A stretch of DNA of 64,000 nucleotides from Pelobacter seleniigenes DSM 18267 (GTDB taxonomy: Bacteria; Desulfobacterota; Desulfuromonadia; Desulfuromonadales; Geopsychrobacteraceae). The DNA is taken from assembly GCF_000711225.1 (NCBI RefSeq), contig NZ_JOMG01000002.1, forward strand, positions 2,988,501-3,052,500, given 5' to 3'. The notes beneath the pieces were generated by a model that worked only from the letters and a program-made list of their open reading frames with translations, searched no databases and was not told the DNA's origin. Shown piece after piece: positions 1 through 9,172 of this stretch. The translations under genes were made by a program, and so were the position numbers. Position 1 is the first letter of the stretch. Each line of letters starts with the position of its first letter.

Positions 1-3000
1 ATTTGCCCGGCCTGAGCCCGTTACCGATAACGGCCCAGACCGACGCCAATGGTCTGGCGACCTTGCCCGGGGTGTCTGTACTCGACCCGGATATGGAATT
101 TATCAACGGCGGCTATCGGGCTGAGCAACCGGTTTTTTTTGCCCGGGTTGATGTTGGTGGCGATATGGCTCTGGTGCCTTTGAACAGTTATTTTTCCGTC
201 TGGGGGGGCGGTGTTTATCCCGATATGCAGCAGAAGGGCGGCCACAGCCACGCCTGGGGAACCACGGCGCAGGGCATCTATAAACTGGGCGATACCATTC
301 AATACAAGATTTATGTCCGCGATCAGAGCAATGAACATTGGGTCGCGCCGGCGACCGGGGAATACGAGCTGCAGGTTTTCGATCCCCAGCATAAGATCGT
401 CCATGAGCGGAAACAGATTATCCTCAACCGCTTCGGCGCCTGTGCCGGTGAATTCAAGGTGCCGGAGCAGGGCGCGGTCGGCTGGTATCAATTTCAGCTC
501 ACGCCGGCCAAACAATCCGGCGAACAATATCCCCGTTTCACCTGGTCGCCTCTGTCGGTGTTGGTGAGCGATTTCACCCCGGCGCCTTTCAAAGTGAAAA
601 CCGAGTTGAACGGAGACCTGTTCAGTGCCGCCGAGCAGGTCAAAGTTTCCGCGCTGGCCACCCTCCATTCAGGCGGGGCCTTTACCGCTGCCGAGGTCCG
701 CTTGACCGCCCGTCTCAATGAAAAAACCTTTACGACAACCAATCCCAAGGCCAAGGATTTTGTCTTCGGCAGCAGTGGTGAGCCCCTGCCCGGAGCCCAG
801 CGCAATCTCCTTGATGTCCGGGGGCAGCTGGACGACCATGGCCAGTATGAAGATGTCTTTACTCTGCCGGATTCAGCCATTTATTACGGTTCCATCATGG
901 TCGAGGCTGCAGTCAAGGATGAGCGGGGCAAATTCGTCGCTGCTTCGACCCGCGCGGATTATGCCGGGCGCAGCAGGTTTGTCGGGCTGCGCAATACCGC
1001 CTGGCTGTATCACCAGGGGGAACCGGCGACCATCAAAGCGCTGGTGGTTGATCAGCAGGGCAAACTGCAGCCCGGGGTGGCGATGGATATTCAGATCAAT
1101 CATCGCCAATACCAGGCCGCCCGCGTCAAAGGACCGGGTAACGCGTATCTGACCAAAAACATCATGAGTTGGGTCAAGGAGAGCAGCTGTACCCTGCAGA
1201 GTCAGGCCAGCGCCGTAGCTTGTGACTTTGTCCCCGCTCAGCCGGGCTATTATCAGTTTGTCGCCACCATCCATGACGACCGCCAGCGGGAACAACAGAC
1301 GACCCTTTATGCCTGGGTGACCGGGCAGGGGAATCTGGTCTGGGATCAGAGCGACGATGCCACCTTGCAGATTGTTGCCGAACAAGAGAAATACCGGGTC
1401 GGCGAAACCGCCCGCTATCTGCTGAAAAACCCGTTTCCGGGGGCCCAAGCGCTGGTGACGGTCGAACGCTACGGGATCCTGAACAGCTGGATCGAAACCC
1501 TGGAGACCAGCACCCCGGTGCTGGAAATCCCCATCAAGGAAGATTACCTGCCCGGTTTCTATCTGTCGGTGGTGGTCGTCTCCCCCCGGATTGCCCAGCC
1601 CCTGGGACCGGGCCAGGTCGATCTGGGCAAACCGAGCTATCGCATGGGTTATGTCCAGACCAGGGTTGCCGATCCGGCCAAAGAACTGCCGATCAAGGTG
1701 ACCACGGATAAACCGGTCTACAAGCCCGGCGACCTGGTCAAGGCCAGAATCCAGGTCGGCGCCGGGGAAAAAGGGGGCGAACCCTATGAAATTGCGGTGG
1801 CGGTGGTCGATGAAGCGGTGTTGGCCCTGAATCGCAGCGGCGAGAATTATTACGATCCCTACGCCGGGTTCAATCGTCTCGATTCCCTGGATGTCTATAA
1901 TTACAGTCTGATCAGCCGCCTGGTGGGGCGGCAGAAATTCGAGAAAAAAGGGGCCAACCCCGGTGGCGACGGGGTGTCGACGACGCGGCTGAGGAATATG
2001 TTCAAATTCGTCAGTTACTGGAACCCCTCGCTGACCCCGGAGCCGGACGGTCATGCGGAGATCGAATTTACCGTTCCGGACAATCTGACCGGCTGGCGGA
2101 TCTTTGCCTTTGCCGTGACCCCGAATGACCGCATGGGCCTCGGCGATGTGAACTTCAAGGTCAACCGTCCCACGGAAATCCGTCCGGTGCTGCCGAATCA
2201 GGTGCTCGCCGGGGATCGTTTCCAGGCCGGTTTCAACATCAACAACCGCACCGGGCAGGCGCGCACCCTGCAGGTCAAGGTCAAGGTGGCCGGACCGCTG
2301 CCGGCCGCTGCCCAACGCGAATTCCCTTTTCAGGTCAAAACCGGCCCTTATGAGCGGAACACGGTCTGGGTGCCGGTCGTGACCCAGGGAAGCGGGACCT
2401 TGCAGTTTGTGGCCGAAGCCGGCGACAGCAGCGATGCCGACGCCCTGAGCCACAGCCTGCCGGTCAACCGGCGGAACGCCCTGGAGACCGCCGCAACCTA
2501 TGGCACGACCACGGCCGCCGAGACCGCTGTCGCGGTACAGGTTCTGGCCGGGATTGTTCCTGACACCGGTTCCATCGGGGCGACTTTGGCGCCGTCGGTG
2601 CTCGGCAACATCGACGGGGCTTTCCGCTATTTGCGTGATTACCCGTATGACTGCTGGGAGCAGCAGCTCAGCAAGGCGGTTGCCGCCCACTCCTATCTGC
2701 AACTGAAAGCGTACCTGGAGCCGGCAACCAGCTGGCCAAAGGCGGCGGACGATATTGCCAGAGCCCTGGCTGCGGCGGCTAACTTCCAGGCTCCCAACGG
2801 CGGCATGGCCTATTGGATGCCCCTCAACGATCAGGTCAGCCCTTATCTTTCGGCCTATACGGCGCTGGCTTTCAACTGGCTCAAGCGCGCCGGTGAGCAG
2901 GTTCCGGCCCAGGTTGAGGAGCGTTTGCATAACTACTTGACCACCCTGTTGCGCCGCGACCGCTTGCCGACGTTTTACAGCAAGGGGATGGCCTCCACGG

Positions 3001-4187
3001 TGCGGGCGGTAGCCCTGGCGGCCCTGGCGGAAAACGGCAAGGTCACGGCCGCGGATATCCAGCGCTATCTGCCCCATGTGCCGGAAATGGATCTGTTCGG
3101 CCAGGCGCATTTTCTGCAGGCGGCCATCCGGACTGCGGCGGTCCCGGCGGCAACCCTGACCACCACCCTGGATTCGATCCTCGGACATGCCAGTCAGTCG
3201 GGCGGGAAATTCCAGTTCAACGAAGCCTGGGATGACAGTTACAAGTACCTGCTGGCCACCCCGCTGCGCTCCAATTGCGCGATCCTTTCCAGCCTGCTCA
3301 GCGCCCGGAGTGTCGCCGGATTGGACACCGCCAGCGGCGATATCCCGTTCAAACTGGTTCGCACCATCACCCAGAGCCGCGGCCAGCGGGATCACTGGGA
3401 GAATACCCAGGAAAACCTGTTTTGCCTGAACGCGTTGAGCGATTATGCCCGCCAGTACGAGACAAGTGACCCGCAGTTGCAGATCGCCGTTGCTTTTGCC
3501 GGGGAGCAGATCGGCAGCGCACAACTGACCTCCCTGGCCGATCCCCCGGTGGTCGTAACCCGGCCGCTGAGTGCTGCCGATGCCGGGCGTCAGGCCAACA
3601 TTGAACTGAGCAAACAGGGGGAGGGGCGCTTCTACTATGCCGCCCGACTCGCTTACGCGATGGCCGACGAGCAGGCCCAGCGGGTGAACTCCGGTATCGA
3701 AATCCGCCGCGAATACGCGGTGGAGCGCGACGGGAAATTCGTCCTGTTGCAGAACCCCATGAGCGTCCGCCGGGGTGAGCTGGTCCGGGTCGATCTGTTT
3801 GTTTCGGTCCCCACTGCACGGCACTTCGTGGTGGTGGACGACCCGGTTCCTGGCGGCCTGGAGCCGGTCAATACCGACCTGGCCACCGCTTCGCAGGTCG
3901 ATGCGGACAAAGGGCGTTACCAGGCGGCCGAAGGTTCCTGGTTCTTTAATATTTCCGACTGGTCAAGCTACGGCCGTTACTTCTGGAGCTTTTATCATCA
4001 GGAACTCAGACACGATTCCGCCAGGTTCTATGCCGACTATCTGCCGGCCGGCAATTATCATCTGGCCTATATCGCCCAGGCCATTGCCGCCGGGGTTTTC
4101 AGTGCTCCTGCCGTCAACGCGGCAGAGATGTATGACCCTGATGTTTACGGCACGGGGCTGCCGGCAACGCTGCAGGTGAACGAGTGA
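1..4187 (+). CDS. Alpha-2-macroglobulin family protein (YfhM-like), 5' partial
   Basis: About 1394 residues are visible and the reading frame is still open at the window edge, so the N-terminus (signal peptide and first MG domains) lies upstream. The visible part contains MG-type beta domains, an AVVDEAVLAL segment typical of the family, and the thioester motif CWEQ at about visible residue 884, in the context YPYDCWEQQ, followed by an alpha-toroid-like helical domain and a C-terminal receptor-binding-like region. Bacterial alpha-2-macroglobulins are periplasmic protease traps that covalently capture proteases through the Cys-Gln thioester. The stop overlaps the start of a PBP1C gene, the classic yfhM-pbpC pairing, which suggests a joint role in envelope defence and repair. 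Confidence 0.93.
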   Translation, partial: LPGLSPLPITAQTDANGLATLPGVSVLDPDMEFINGGYRAEQPVFFARVDVGGDMALVPLNSYFSVWGGGVYPDMQQKGGHSHAWGTTAQGIYKLGDTIQYKIYVRDQSNEHWVAPATGEYELQVFDPQHKIVHERKQIILNRFGACAGEFKVPEQGAVGWYQFQLTPAKQSGEQYPRFTWSPLSVLVSDFTPAPFKVKTELNGDLFSAAEQVKVSALATLHSGGAFTAAEVRLTARLNEKTFTTTNPKAKDFVFGSSGEPLPGAQRNLLDVRGQLDDHGQYEDVFTLPDSAIYYGSIMVEAAVKDERGKFVAASTRADYAGRSRFVGLRNTAWLYHQGEPATIKALVVDQQGKLQPGVAMDIQINHRQYQAARVKGPGNAYLTKNIMSWVKESSCTLQSQASAVACDFVPAQPGYYQFVATIHDDRQREQQTTLYAWVTGQGNLVWDQSDDATLQIVAEQEKYRVGETARYLLKNPFPGAQALVTVERYGILNSWIETLETSTPVLEIPIKEDYLPGFYLSVVVVSPRIAQPLGPGQVDLGKPSYRMGYVQTRVADPAKELPIKVTTDKPVYKPGDLVKARIQVGAGEKGGEPYEIAVAVVDEAVLALNRSGENYYDPYAGFNRLDSLDVYNYSLISRLVGRQKFEKKGANPGGDGVSTTRLRNMFKFVSYWNPSLTPEPDGHAEIEFTVPDNLTGWRIFAFAVTPNDRMGLGDVNFKVNRPTEIRPVLPNQVLAGDRFQAGFNINNRTGQARTLQVKVKVAGPLPAAAQREFPFQVKTGPYERNTVWVPVVTQGSGTLQFVAEAGDSSDADALSHSLPVNRRNALETAATYGTTTAAETAVAVQVLAGIVPDTGSIGATLAPSVLGNIDGAFRYLRDYPYDCWEQQLSKAVAAHSYLQLKAYLEPATSWPKAADDIARALAAAANFQAPNGGMAYWMPLNDQVSPYLSAYTALAFNWLKRAGEQVPAQVEERLHNYLTTLLRRDRLPTFYSKGMASTVRAVALAALAENGKVTAADIQRYLPHVPEMDLFGQAHFLQAAIRTAAVPAATLTTTLDSILGHASQSGGKFQFNEAWDDSYKYLLATPLRSNCAILSSLLSARSVAGLDTASGDIPFKLVRTITQSRGQRDHWENTQENLFCLNALSDYARQYETSDPQLQIAVAFAGEQIGSAQLTSLADPPVVVTRPLSAADAGRQANIELSKQGEGRFYYAARLAYAMADEQAQRVNSGIEIRREYAVERDGKFVLLQNPMSVRRGELVRVDLFVSVPTARHFVVVDDPVPGGLEPVNTDLATASQVDADKGRYQAAEGSWFFNISDWSSYGRYFWSFYHQELRHDSARFYADYLPAGNYHLAYIAQAIAAGVFSAPAVNAAEMYDPDVYGTGLPATLQVNE

Positions 4188-6361
4188 TACGACGCTGCTG
4201 GAAAAACCTCTGGCGGAAAAAGGTTATTCTGCCGCTGTTGGTTGTTTTCATGGTGGTCGGCAGTGTTGCGACCCTGCTGGGAATGCGCCCCCTGCCCGAG
4301 GACCTGGAACAGGCGGTGGCGCTGACCCGGAAAAATACCTATCTGGATCGTTCCGGCCGGCCCCTGAATGTCACCTATGAGAACGGCTGGAATATGTATG
4401 ACCGGGTCCGTCTGCACGATGTTCCCGAACTTTTGCAGCAGGCTTTTTTATGTTCCGAAGACAAGCGTTTTTTCTCCCACTCCGGCATTGACTGGCTGGC
4501 GCGCCTGAATGCCGTGCGCCAGAACCTGCTGGCCGGCCGGGTGGTACGGGGAGCCAGCACCATCTCCGAACAGGTCGTGCGGATGCTCCATCCGCGGCCG
4601 CGGACCTTTTGGGCACGCTGGCTGGAGGGATTTGAAGCTCTTTCCCTGGAACAGCGCTTTTCCAAACCGGAGATCCTGGAATTCTACCTGAACCAGGTGC
4701 CGTATCAGGCCAAACGGCGGGGCATTGTCCAGGCCGCCCATTACTATTTCGACCGTGACCTCTCCACTCTGGACGGCAAGGAAATGCTCGCCCTCGCGGT
4801 TCTGGTCAGGGCGCCGCACTGGTTTGATCCGCAGGTTCGTCCGGCCAATCTGGAACGGGCCATCACCGACCTGGCCGGACGCATGTTCCCGGCCGGGGCC
4901 CGGGATCTGCTCGAGCAGCAGCTGACGGTCAAACGCACCGCTAGCATTCAGGACATGTCCCACTTTATCCGCTATGCGGAAGCGGCCGAGAGCGTTTCGC
5001 CCCAACCCGGCGCGGCCATCGACACCACTATCGATCTGGACCTGCAGAGCCGCATTCAGCAGATCCTCGATGTCCGCCTGGAGCGCCTGCAGGCCCGCAA
5101 TGTCCACAACGGTGCGGTTCTGGTGATTGATCACCAAAGCAATGAAATCCTTGCCTGGGTGGACGGCTATGCCGGAAAAAAGAATAAAAAATTCAATGAG
5201 ATCGATGCCGTCACCACGCCCCGCCAGCCGGGTTCGGCACTCAAGCCCCTGCTTTACGCCAATGCTCTGGTGAAGGGCTGGACCGCGGCGACCATACTGG
5301 ATGACAGCCCGCTGGAAGAGAGTGTCGGGCTGGGCATGCACACCTACCACAACTACAGCCGCGACCATTACGGCCCCATCTCCCTGCGCGAAGCTCTGGG
5401 CAATTCCCTGAATATCCCGGCGGTGAGGGCCATTCAGTATGTTGGTCCGGCTGAATTCCTCGGTTTTCTGCATCGGCTGGGGGTGACCAGCCTGGCCGGT
5501 CATCCCAATGTCTACGGGGACGGGCTGGCCCTGGGCAACGGCGAACTCACCCTTTACGAATTGGTCCAGGCCTACACGGTGCTGGCGCGGATGGGGGATT
5601 ACAAACCTTTGACCTTCAGTGCCGACGCAGCGCTGCACAATGGCAGCCGCCGGGTGCTGTCAGAAGACGTTGCCAGCCTGGTGGCCGATATCCTCTCCGA
5701 TCCGGCGGCCCGGGAAAAAGAGTTCGGCCGCGATTCGATCCTCAACTTCCCCTACCAGACCGCAGTCAAGACCGGCACCTCCAGCGACTATCGGGATGCC
5801 TGGGCGGTCGGCTTCAATGATCGTTTTACCGTCGGCATCTGGGTCGGCAACCTCGATTACGCCCCGATGCATGAAGTCACCGGCTCGACCGGCGCGGTGC
5901 TGGTGCTGCGCTCGGTGTTCAACGAACTGAACCGGAACCGTGAACCGCGGGCGCTCTATTTCAGCCCCAACCTGGTCAAGCAGCAGGTCTGTATCGCTTC
6001 CGGATTACCTGCGACTGAGCAGTGCGATGCCCGTGATGAATGGTTTGTCCCCGGCACCACGCCGACCGGCCTGGAGCGGGCGACGGATGAATTGCGCATC
6101 CGCAAACCGAGTAACGGGCTGCTGCTGGCCCGGGATCCGCGGATTCCCGATGACGCGGAATATTTTGAATTCGCCCTGACCGATGTCCCGGGCGTGCGCA
6201 AGGTCCGCTGGTACGTCAATGACCGGCTGGTCGGCGAAGGCCCGCAACGCACCTTTGCCTGGCCGTTGCGCAAAGGGAGCTTCCGCACCAGGGCAGAAGT
6301 TTTTATGAACAGCATGGCAGCGCCGGTCTGGACCGACGAGGTTGTTTATACCGTCAATTAG
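4184..6361 (+). CDS. pbpC: Penicillin-binding protein 1C (bifunctional transglycosylase/transpeptidase)
   Basis: 725 residues, GTG start overlapping the upstream stop (GTGA), so translation is probably coupled to the macroglobulin gene. One N-terminal membrane segment (about residues 14-33) is followed by a GT51 glycosyltransferase domain with the EDKRFF motif near residue 92 and a GASTISEQ motif. The transpeptidase domain has the SxxK serine in PGSALKP (about residue 350), SLN in NSLNIPAV, and KTGTS near 529. A C-terminal region matches the PBP1C-specific extension (BiPBP_C type). It should polymerise and cross-link peptidoglycan in the periplasm. Length and motif order are normal for PBP1C and no key residue is missing. 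Confidence 0.95.
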   Translation: MIRRCWKNLWRKKVILPLLVVFMVVGSVATLLGMRPLPEDLEQAVALTRKNTYLDRSGRPLNVTYENGWNMYDRVRLHDVPELLQQAFLCSEDKRFFSHSGIDWLARLNAVRQNLLAGRVVRGASTISEQVVRMLHPRPRTFWARWLEGFEALSLEQRFSKPEILEFYLNQVPYQAKRRGIVQAAHYYFDRDLSTLDGKEMLALAVLVRAPHWFDPQVRPANLERAITDLAGRMFPAGARDLLEQQLTVKRTASIQDMSHFIRYAEAAESVSPQPGAAIDTTIDLDLQSRIQQILDVRLERLQARNVHNGAVLVIDHQSNEILAWVDGYAGKKNKKFNEIDAVTTPRQPGSALKPLLYANALVKGWTAATILDDSPLEESVGLGMHTYHNYSRDHYGPISLREALGNSLNIPAVRAIQYVGPAEFLGFLHRLGVTSLAGHPNVYGDGLALGNGELTLYELVQAYTVLARMGDYKPLTFSADAALHNGSRRVLSEDVASLVADILSDPAAREKEFGRDSILNFPYQTAVKTGTSSDYRDAWAVGFNDRFTVGIWVGNLDYAPMHEVTGSTGAVLVLRSVFNELNRNREPRALYFSPNLVKQQVCIASGLPATEQCDARDEWFVPGTTPTGLERATDELRIRKPSNGLLLARDPRIPDDAEYFEFALTDVPGVRKVRWYVNDRLVGEGPQRTFAWPLRKGSFRTRAEVFMNSMAAPVWTDEVVYTVN

Positions 6362-6544
6362 TTTCCATCCAGAAACGGCTTTTTTCCGCTGTGGCGGCGT
6401 CAATCTGCAGGCTTACTTGTGCGGCCTAACGGTGTACGCCTCCGCGCAAGCCTTTGCTTTCCTTGCCACAACGGAAAACTGCTCGTTTCCAATCTGAAAA
6501 CTTCATTATTGCCATCCAGTGTTTCCGGATGACAACTAATGAAC
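6361..6544 (-). repeat. Dispersed ~190-bp intergenic repeat, family A copy 1
   Basis: Read on the minus strand, this gap after pbpC matches, with scattered differences, the intergenic sequences at 12258-12435 and 35245-35434. Shared blocks include CAGATTGGAAACGAG, GTTGTGGCAAG, TTGACGCCGCCACAGCGG and GCCGTTTC. Both ends carry a CATCC[AG]GAAAC-type motif in inverted orientation. No open frame is conserved between copies, so it is a non-coding, probably non-autonomous element. Confidence 0.75.
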
Positions 6545-6557
6545 GGTTTCGAGCAGG

Positions 6558-7838
6558 TTACAGACCCACCCGCTGAACCAGTTTTTCCAGATAGCGCGAT
6601 TTCATCTGTTTGCTCGCCATCACCCGTTTGACCGGCGGCAGGCGCAGGATCGCGCCCAGCACGGCAGCCAGGGCGCGGTGACTGAGCAAGGCCTGATTAT
6701 CGAAGATCAGGTTTTGCAGTTTGTCACGCTCCACCGCCATGACCACGGCGCGGTGGACTCCGTTAAGCGGGGTCAGGACCCGCTCGGGACGTGCTTTCAT
6801 ACTGATGACCTGCTGCGGGCAGTTGCGGACACAGAGCCCGCAGCCGAGGCAGCGCTCTTCGATCAGCGAGGCATGCTTGCGGGTCAGTTGCTGCGGATCG
6901 TTGGCCGAAGTCAGCCCCAGGGCCTCGACCGGACAGATGGTGACGCATTTGCCGCAGCCGTTACAGTCGCTCTGCTTGATCTGCGGGATGAAGTTGGTGG
7001 TGTGAACCGGGTTGAGGATGGTAAAGCGGCGGGCCGCGATCATGGCTTCGCAACAACAGCCGCAGCAATTGCAGATGAAGTTGACGTCTTCGCGGACATT
7101 CTCCCCGAACTGGACCAGGTTGTGTTCATAGGCCTGCTGGAGCAGGTCAAGCCCTTCGGCGACCTCGACCTGGCGGGCATGACCGTGTTTGATCAGCGAA
7201 GATGCGGCACTGTTGAGGGACATGCAGATCTCCATGGGCGCCGCGCAGGCCCGGTCCAGGTGGTGCATCTTGTGGCGGCAGTAGCAGGTGCCGATGCCGA
7301 TATGACTGGCCGTTTTGATCACTTCGCTGGCGCGTTCATAATCCAAAACGTGCAAAGCGTCTGCGCTGCTCAGCACCGGTTCATGGATAAAGGTCTGCCC
7401 GAGTTGGGTTTCCCCTTTGGTAAAGAGTTCGCGGATAAAGTCCTCTTCCACATTCATATACTGATAAAACAGCTCGCTGAGCAGCTTCTGATCGATATCG
7501 CCGCGGGTCCGCATCAGCGAAAATTCGAAAAAACCGGCCATCGGCGGCGGCAGCACATAGACCTGCCGGCCATTCAGTTCCATATCTACCAGAATCGCCC
7601 GTCCGGCCAGCTCTTCCAGAACCTTGCGGCTTTCCGTTTCACTGATCTTCCAGACCCGGCTGGCCTGGGCCGCGGTCACCGGTTTGATCGGCAACAGGGC
7701 GACCAGCTCGGCTTCTTTTTCGCTGAATAACAGGGAGAGGATTTTGAACAGCAGCTGCGAAGGCGGCGCCCCCTGCGGGTAGCGGTTCAACCGTTCGGCC
7801 AGGCGTGAATAGCCGGATTTCAGGGTGTGATGGGCCAT
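6558..7838 (-). CDS. Winged-helix / multi-cluster 4Fe-4S ferredoxin-type protein
   Basis: 426 residues; ATG with AGGAG eight bases upstream. The N-terminal ~110 residues resemble a winged-helix domain (QASRVWKISETESRKVLEEL). The middle has a CYCRH and CAAPMEICM cysteine set and then CNCCGCCCEAM. The C-terminal third has two classical 4Fe-4S motifs, CNGCGKCVTICP and CLGCGLCVRNCP. It is likely a cytoplasmic electron-transfer or redox-sensing protein. The architecture resembles 4Fe-4S binding proteins common in Geobacter-type genomes whose partner is unknown. It stands alone, so there is no operon clue. The function beyond Fe-S binding is not assignable from sequence. Confidence 0.8.
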   Translation of the reverse strand: MAHHTLKSGYSRLAERLNRYPQGAPPSQLLFKILSLLFSEKEAELVALLPIKPVTAAQASRVWKISETESRKVLEELAGRAILVDMELNGRQVYVLPPPMAGFFEFSLMRTRGDIDQKLLSELFYQYMNVEEDFIRELFTKGETQLGQTFIHEPVLSSADALHVLDYERASEVIKTASHIGIGTCYCRHKMHHLDRACAAPMEICMSLNSAASSLIKHGHARQVEVAEGLDLLQQAYEHNLVQFGENVREDVNFICNCCGCCCEAMIAARRFTILNPVHTTNFIPQIKQSDCNGCGKCVTICPVEALGLTSANDPQQLTRKHASLIEERCLGCGLCVRNCPQQVISMKARPERVLTPLNGVHRAVVMAVERDKLQNLIFDNQALLSHRALAAVLGAILRLPPVKRVMASKQMKSRYLEKLVQRVGL

Positions 7839-7993
7839 CTCGGGACTCCTTGGTCGCTGTTGTCAGGGCAGGATAGTCTCTTTGTGGTTGGTTTGATCTT
7901 ACGGGTTTGCGGGGAAAAATCAATATGCAGGTTGAGGGGGGATGTGTTGCGTGCGGTATTGGGCCGCTATTTTTGATGTCTGACAGCAAAGGC

Positions 7994-8124
7994 CAAATCC
8001 CCCTTAATCCCCCTTTGCTAAAGGGGGAAATGAAACCAGTAAAATTTTTTTTATTATTGATGGGAGAAAAAAAGCAGACAATTACTCCCCCCTTGGAAAA
8101 AGGGGGGCCGGGGGGGATTTATCC
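7994..8124 (+). repeat. Composite C-rich repeat, copy 1
   Basis: Starts with CCCCCTTAATCCCCCTTT, then GCTAAAGGGGGAAA (a C5/G5 stem-loop), a roughly 50-bp A/T-rich spacer, and ends CTCCCCCCTTGG...GGGGGGATTTAT. The same arrangement recurs at 8886-9038. Confidence 0.7.
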
Positions 8125-8216
8125 GGTTGCTCTGGTTAATCTAATGGACTGTTGCGATTTGGCAATCCAATCTCAAGGTCCCAGTCAAAGTCGCGGGGTT
8201 GCGGCCCCGCCGCCGC

Positions 8217-8248
8217 CTTCCTTTTTGTCCAGGCCAACAAAAAGGAAG
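8217..8248. repeat. Hairpin with 12-bp perfect arms
   Basis: CTTCCTTTTTGT and ACAAAAAGGAAG flank an 8-base loop. It sits in the middle of non-coding DNA with a related hairpin at 8782-8824, so it looks like part of a repeat rather than the terminator of a neighbouring gene. Confidence 0.55.
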
Positions 8249-8781
8249 CAAAAAATGGCCTTCTTGATTGCTCGGGAATTTCGTTTATTCCGGAAGCCGG
8301 CTACGTTTGTGTTGGGCGCTGGTGATTCGGCAGGGTTGGTCACCGAACATTTAATCACGGATCATGGCCAGTACAGGCCGCAGCGTCGCCGAATGCGCCT
8401 GAACGAGAAGCAGGCTTCTCGTATCGGCGAACGCAGGTGCTGCGGAATTGGCCAATCCTCCGTGCGACCTATATTCATGGGTTGATACATCTGCTCCTTC
8501 CCCCTTTGATGGGGGAAGGTCGGGATGGGGGTGAAACAATTCCTCGGCCAAGGTCCTCCAAGCAGAGCTGCCGCACCAATCATCACCGCCAACCGTTGCC
8601 CCGTCAAAAGGCTTGCCTTTGCCAGGGGCTCCTGCTGCGCTGACTCGTGCCCTACATAGCGATACATCGGAGACGACAACAGCCCCCGTCTTCATCCCTG
8701 CCCACGCAGCCGCACACAGCAATGACACACCAAACAAGCCAACGAAGCCGGTTATCCCGAGCAATCAAAAGCGTTTTTTTG

Positions 8782-8824
8782 CCTCCTTTTTATTTGCGCT
8801 CAAAAAAAAGGAGGTCGGCTGCCG
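8782..8824. repeat. Hairpin with 10-bp arms
   Basis: CCTCCTTTTT pairs with AAAAAGGAGG across an A-rich loop. It has the same style as the hairpin at 8217-8248 (pyrimidine arm, purine arm), and both lie between the two C-rich composite repeats. Confidence 0.5.
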
Positions 8825-8885
8825 GGCCGAGACCCGGCGGATTTTCTGGTTGGTCAACGTGCTGTTCCGGCCTGGCAGTGAACTC

Positions 8886-9038
8886 CAAACCCCCCTTAAT
8901 CCCCCTTTGCTAAAGGGGGAAAGGAAACCGGCAGGCATTTTTCTTTTATTTGATTGAAGTAAACCCGGTGTCCACGAAACCGGGGGAACGTCAAAGCAGG
9001 TCAACTCCCCCCTTGGGAAAAGGGCCGGGGGGATTTAT
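8886..9038 (+). repeat. Composite C-rich repeat, copy 2
   Basis: Begins CCCCCCTTAATCCCCCTTT, GCTAAAGGGGGAAA, then a divergent spacer, then CTCCCCCCTTGGG and GGGGGGATTTAT. Same order and orientation as 7994-8124, with the conserved outer blocks and a variable middle. Confidence 0.7.
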
Positions 9039-9172
9039 ATGGCTTCTCGTATCGCCGATGGCAGGGGCTGCAGGCTCGGCCTATCGGCGGTGTGACCTAT
9101 GTTCCCGGTTTGTACAAGCAAAATGTCTCCCTCTCCTTGCCTCCCAACCTCACTCAATGCCACAATAACCTT

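Larger units (their letters stand above)
7839..9172. other. 1.3-kb repeat-rich intergenic region, no convincing gene
   Basis: Short open frames exist on both strands but they run through C-rich/G-rich repeats and hairpins, lack Shine-Dalgarno sequences, and show no recognisable protein family. The region holds two copies of a composite C-rich repeat (7994-8124, 8886-9038), a related CCTTCCCCC...GGGGGAAGG repeat near 8497-8535, and two A/T-rich hairpins. A degenerate duplicate of CTTCTCGTATCG plus following sequence is seen near 8415-8475 and 9042-9105. Confidence 0.7.

Noticed and set aside
873-3824. Long minus-strand open frame (983 aa) opposite the macroglobulin gene
   Set aside because: Shadow of the real plus-strand gene; no domain, low-complexity composition typical of antisense frames in GC-rich genes.
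7907-8485. 192-aa plus-strand frame in the repeat-rich gap
   Set aside because: Translation runs through the C-rich repeats and hairpins; no ribosome-binding site or family.
7994-9038. CRISPR array
   Set aside because: Only two widely spaced copies with unequal spacers and no cas genes.
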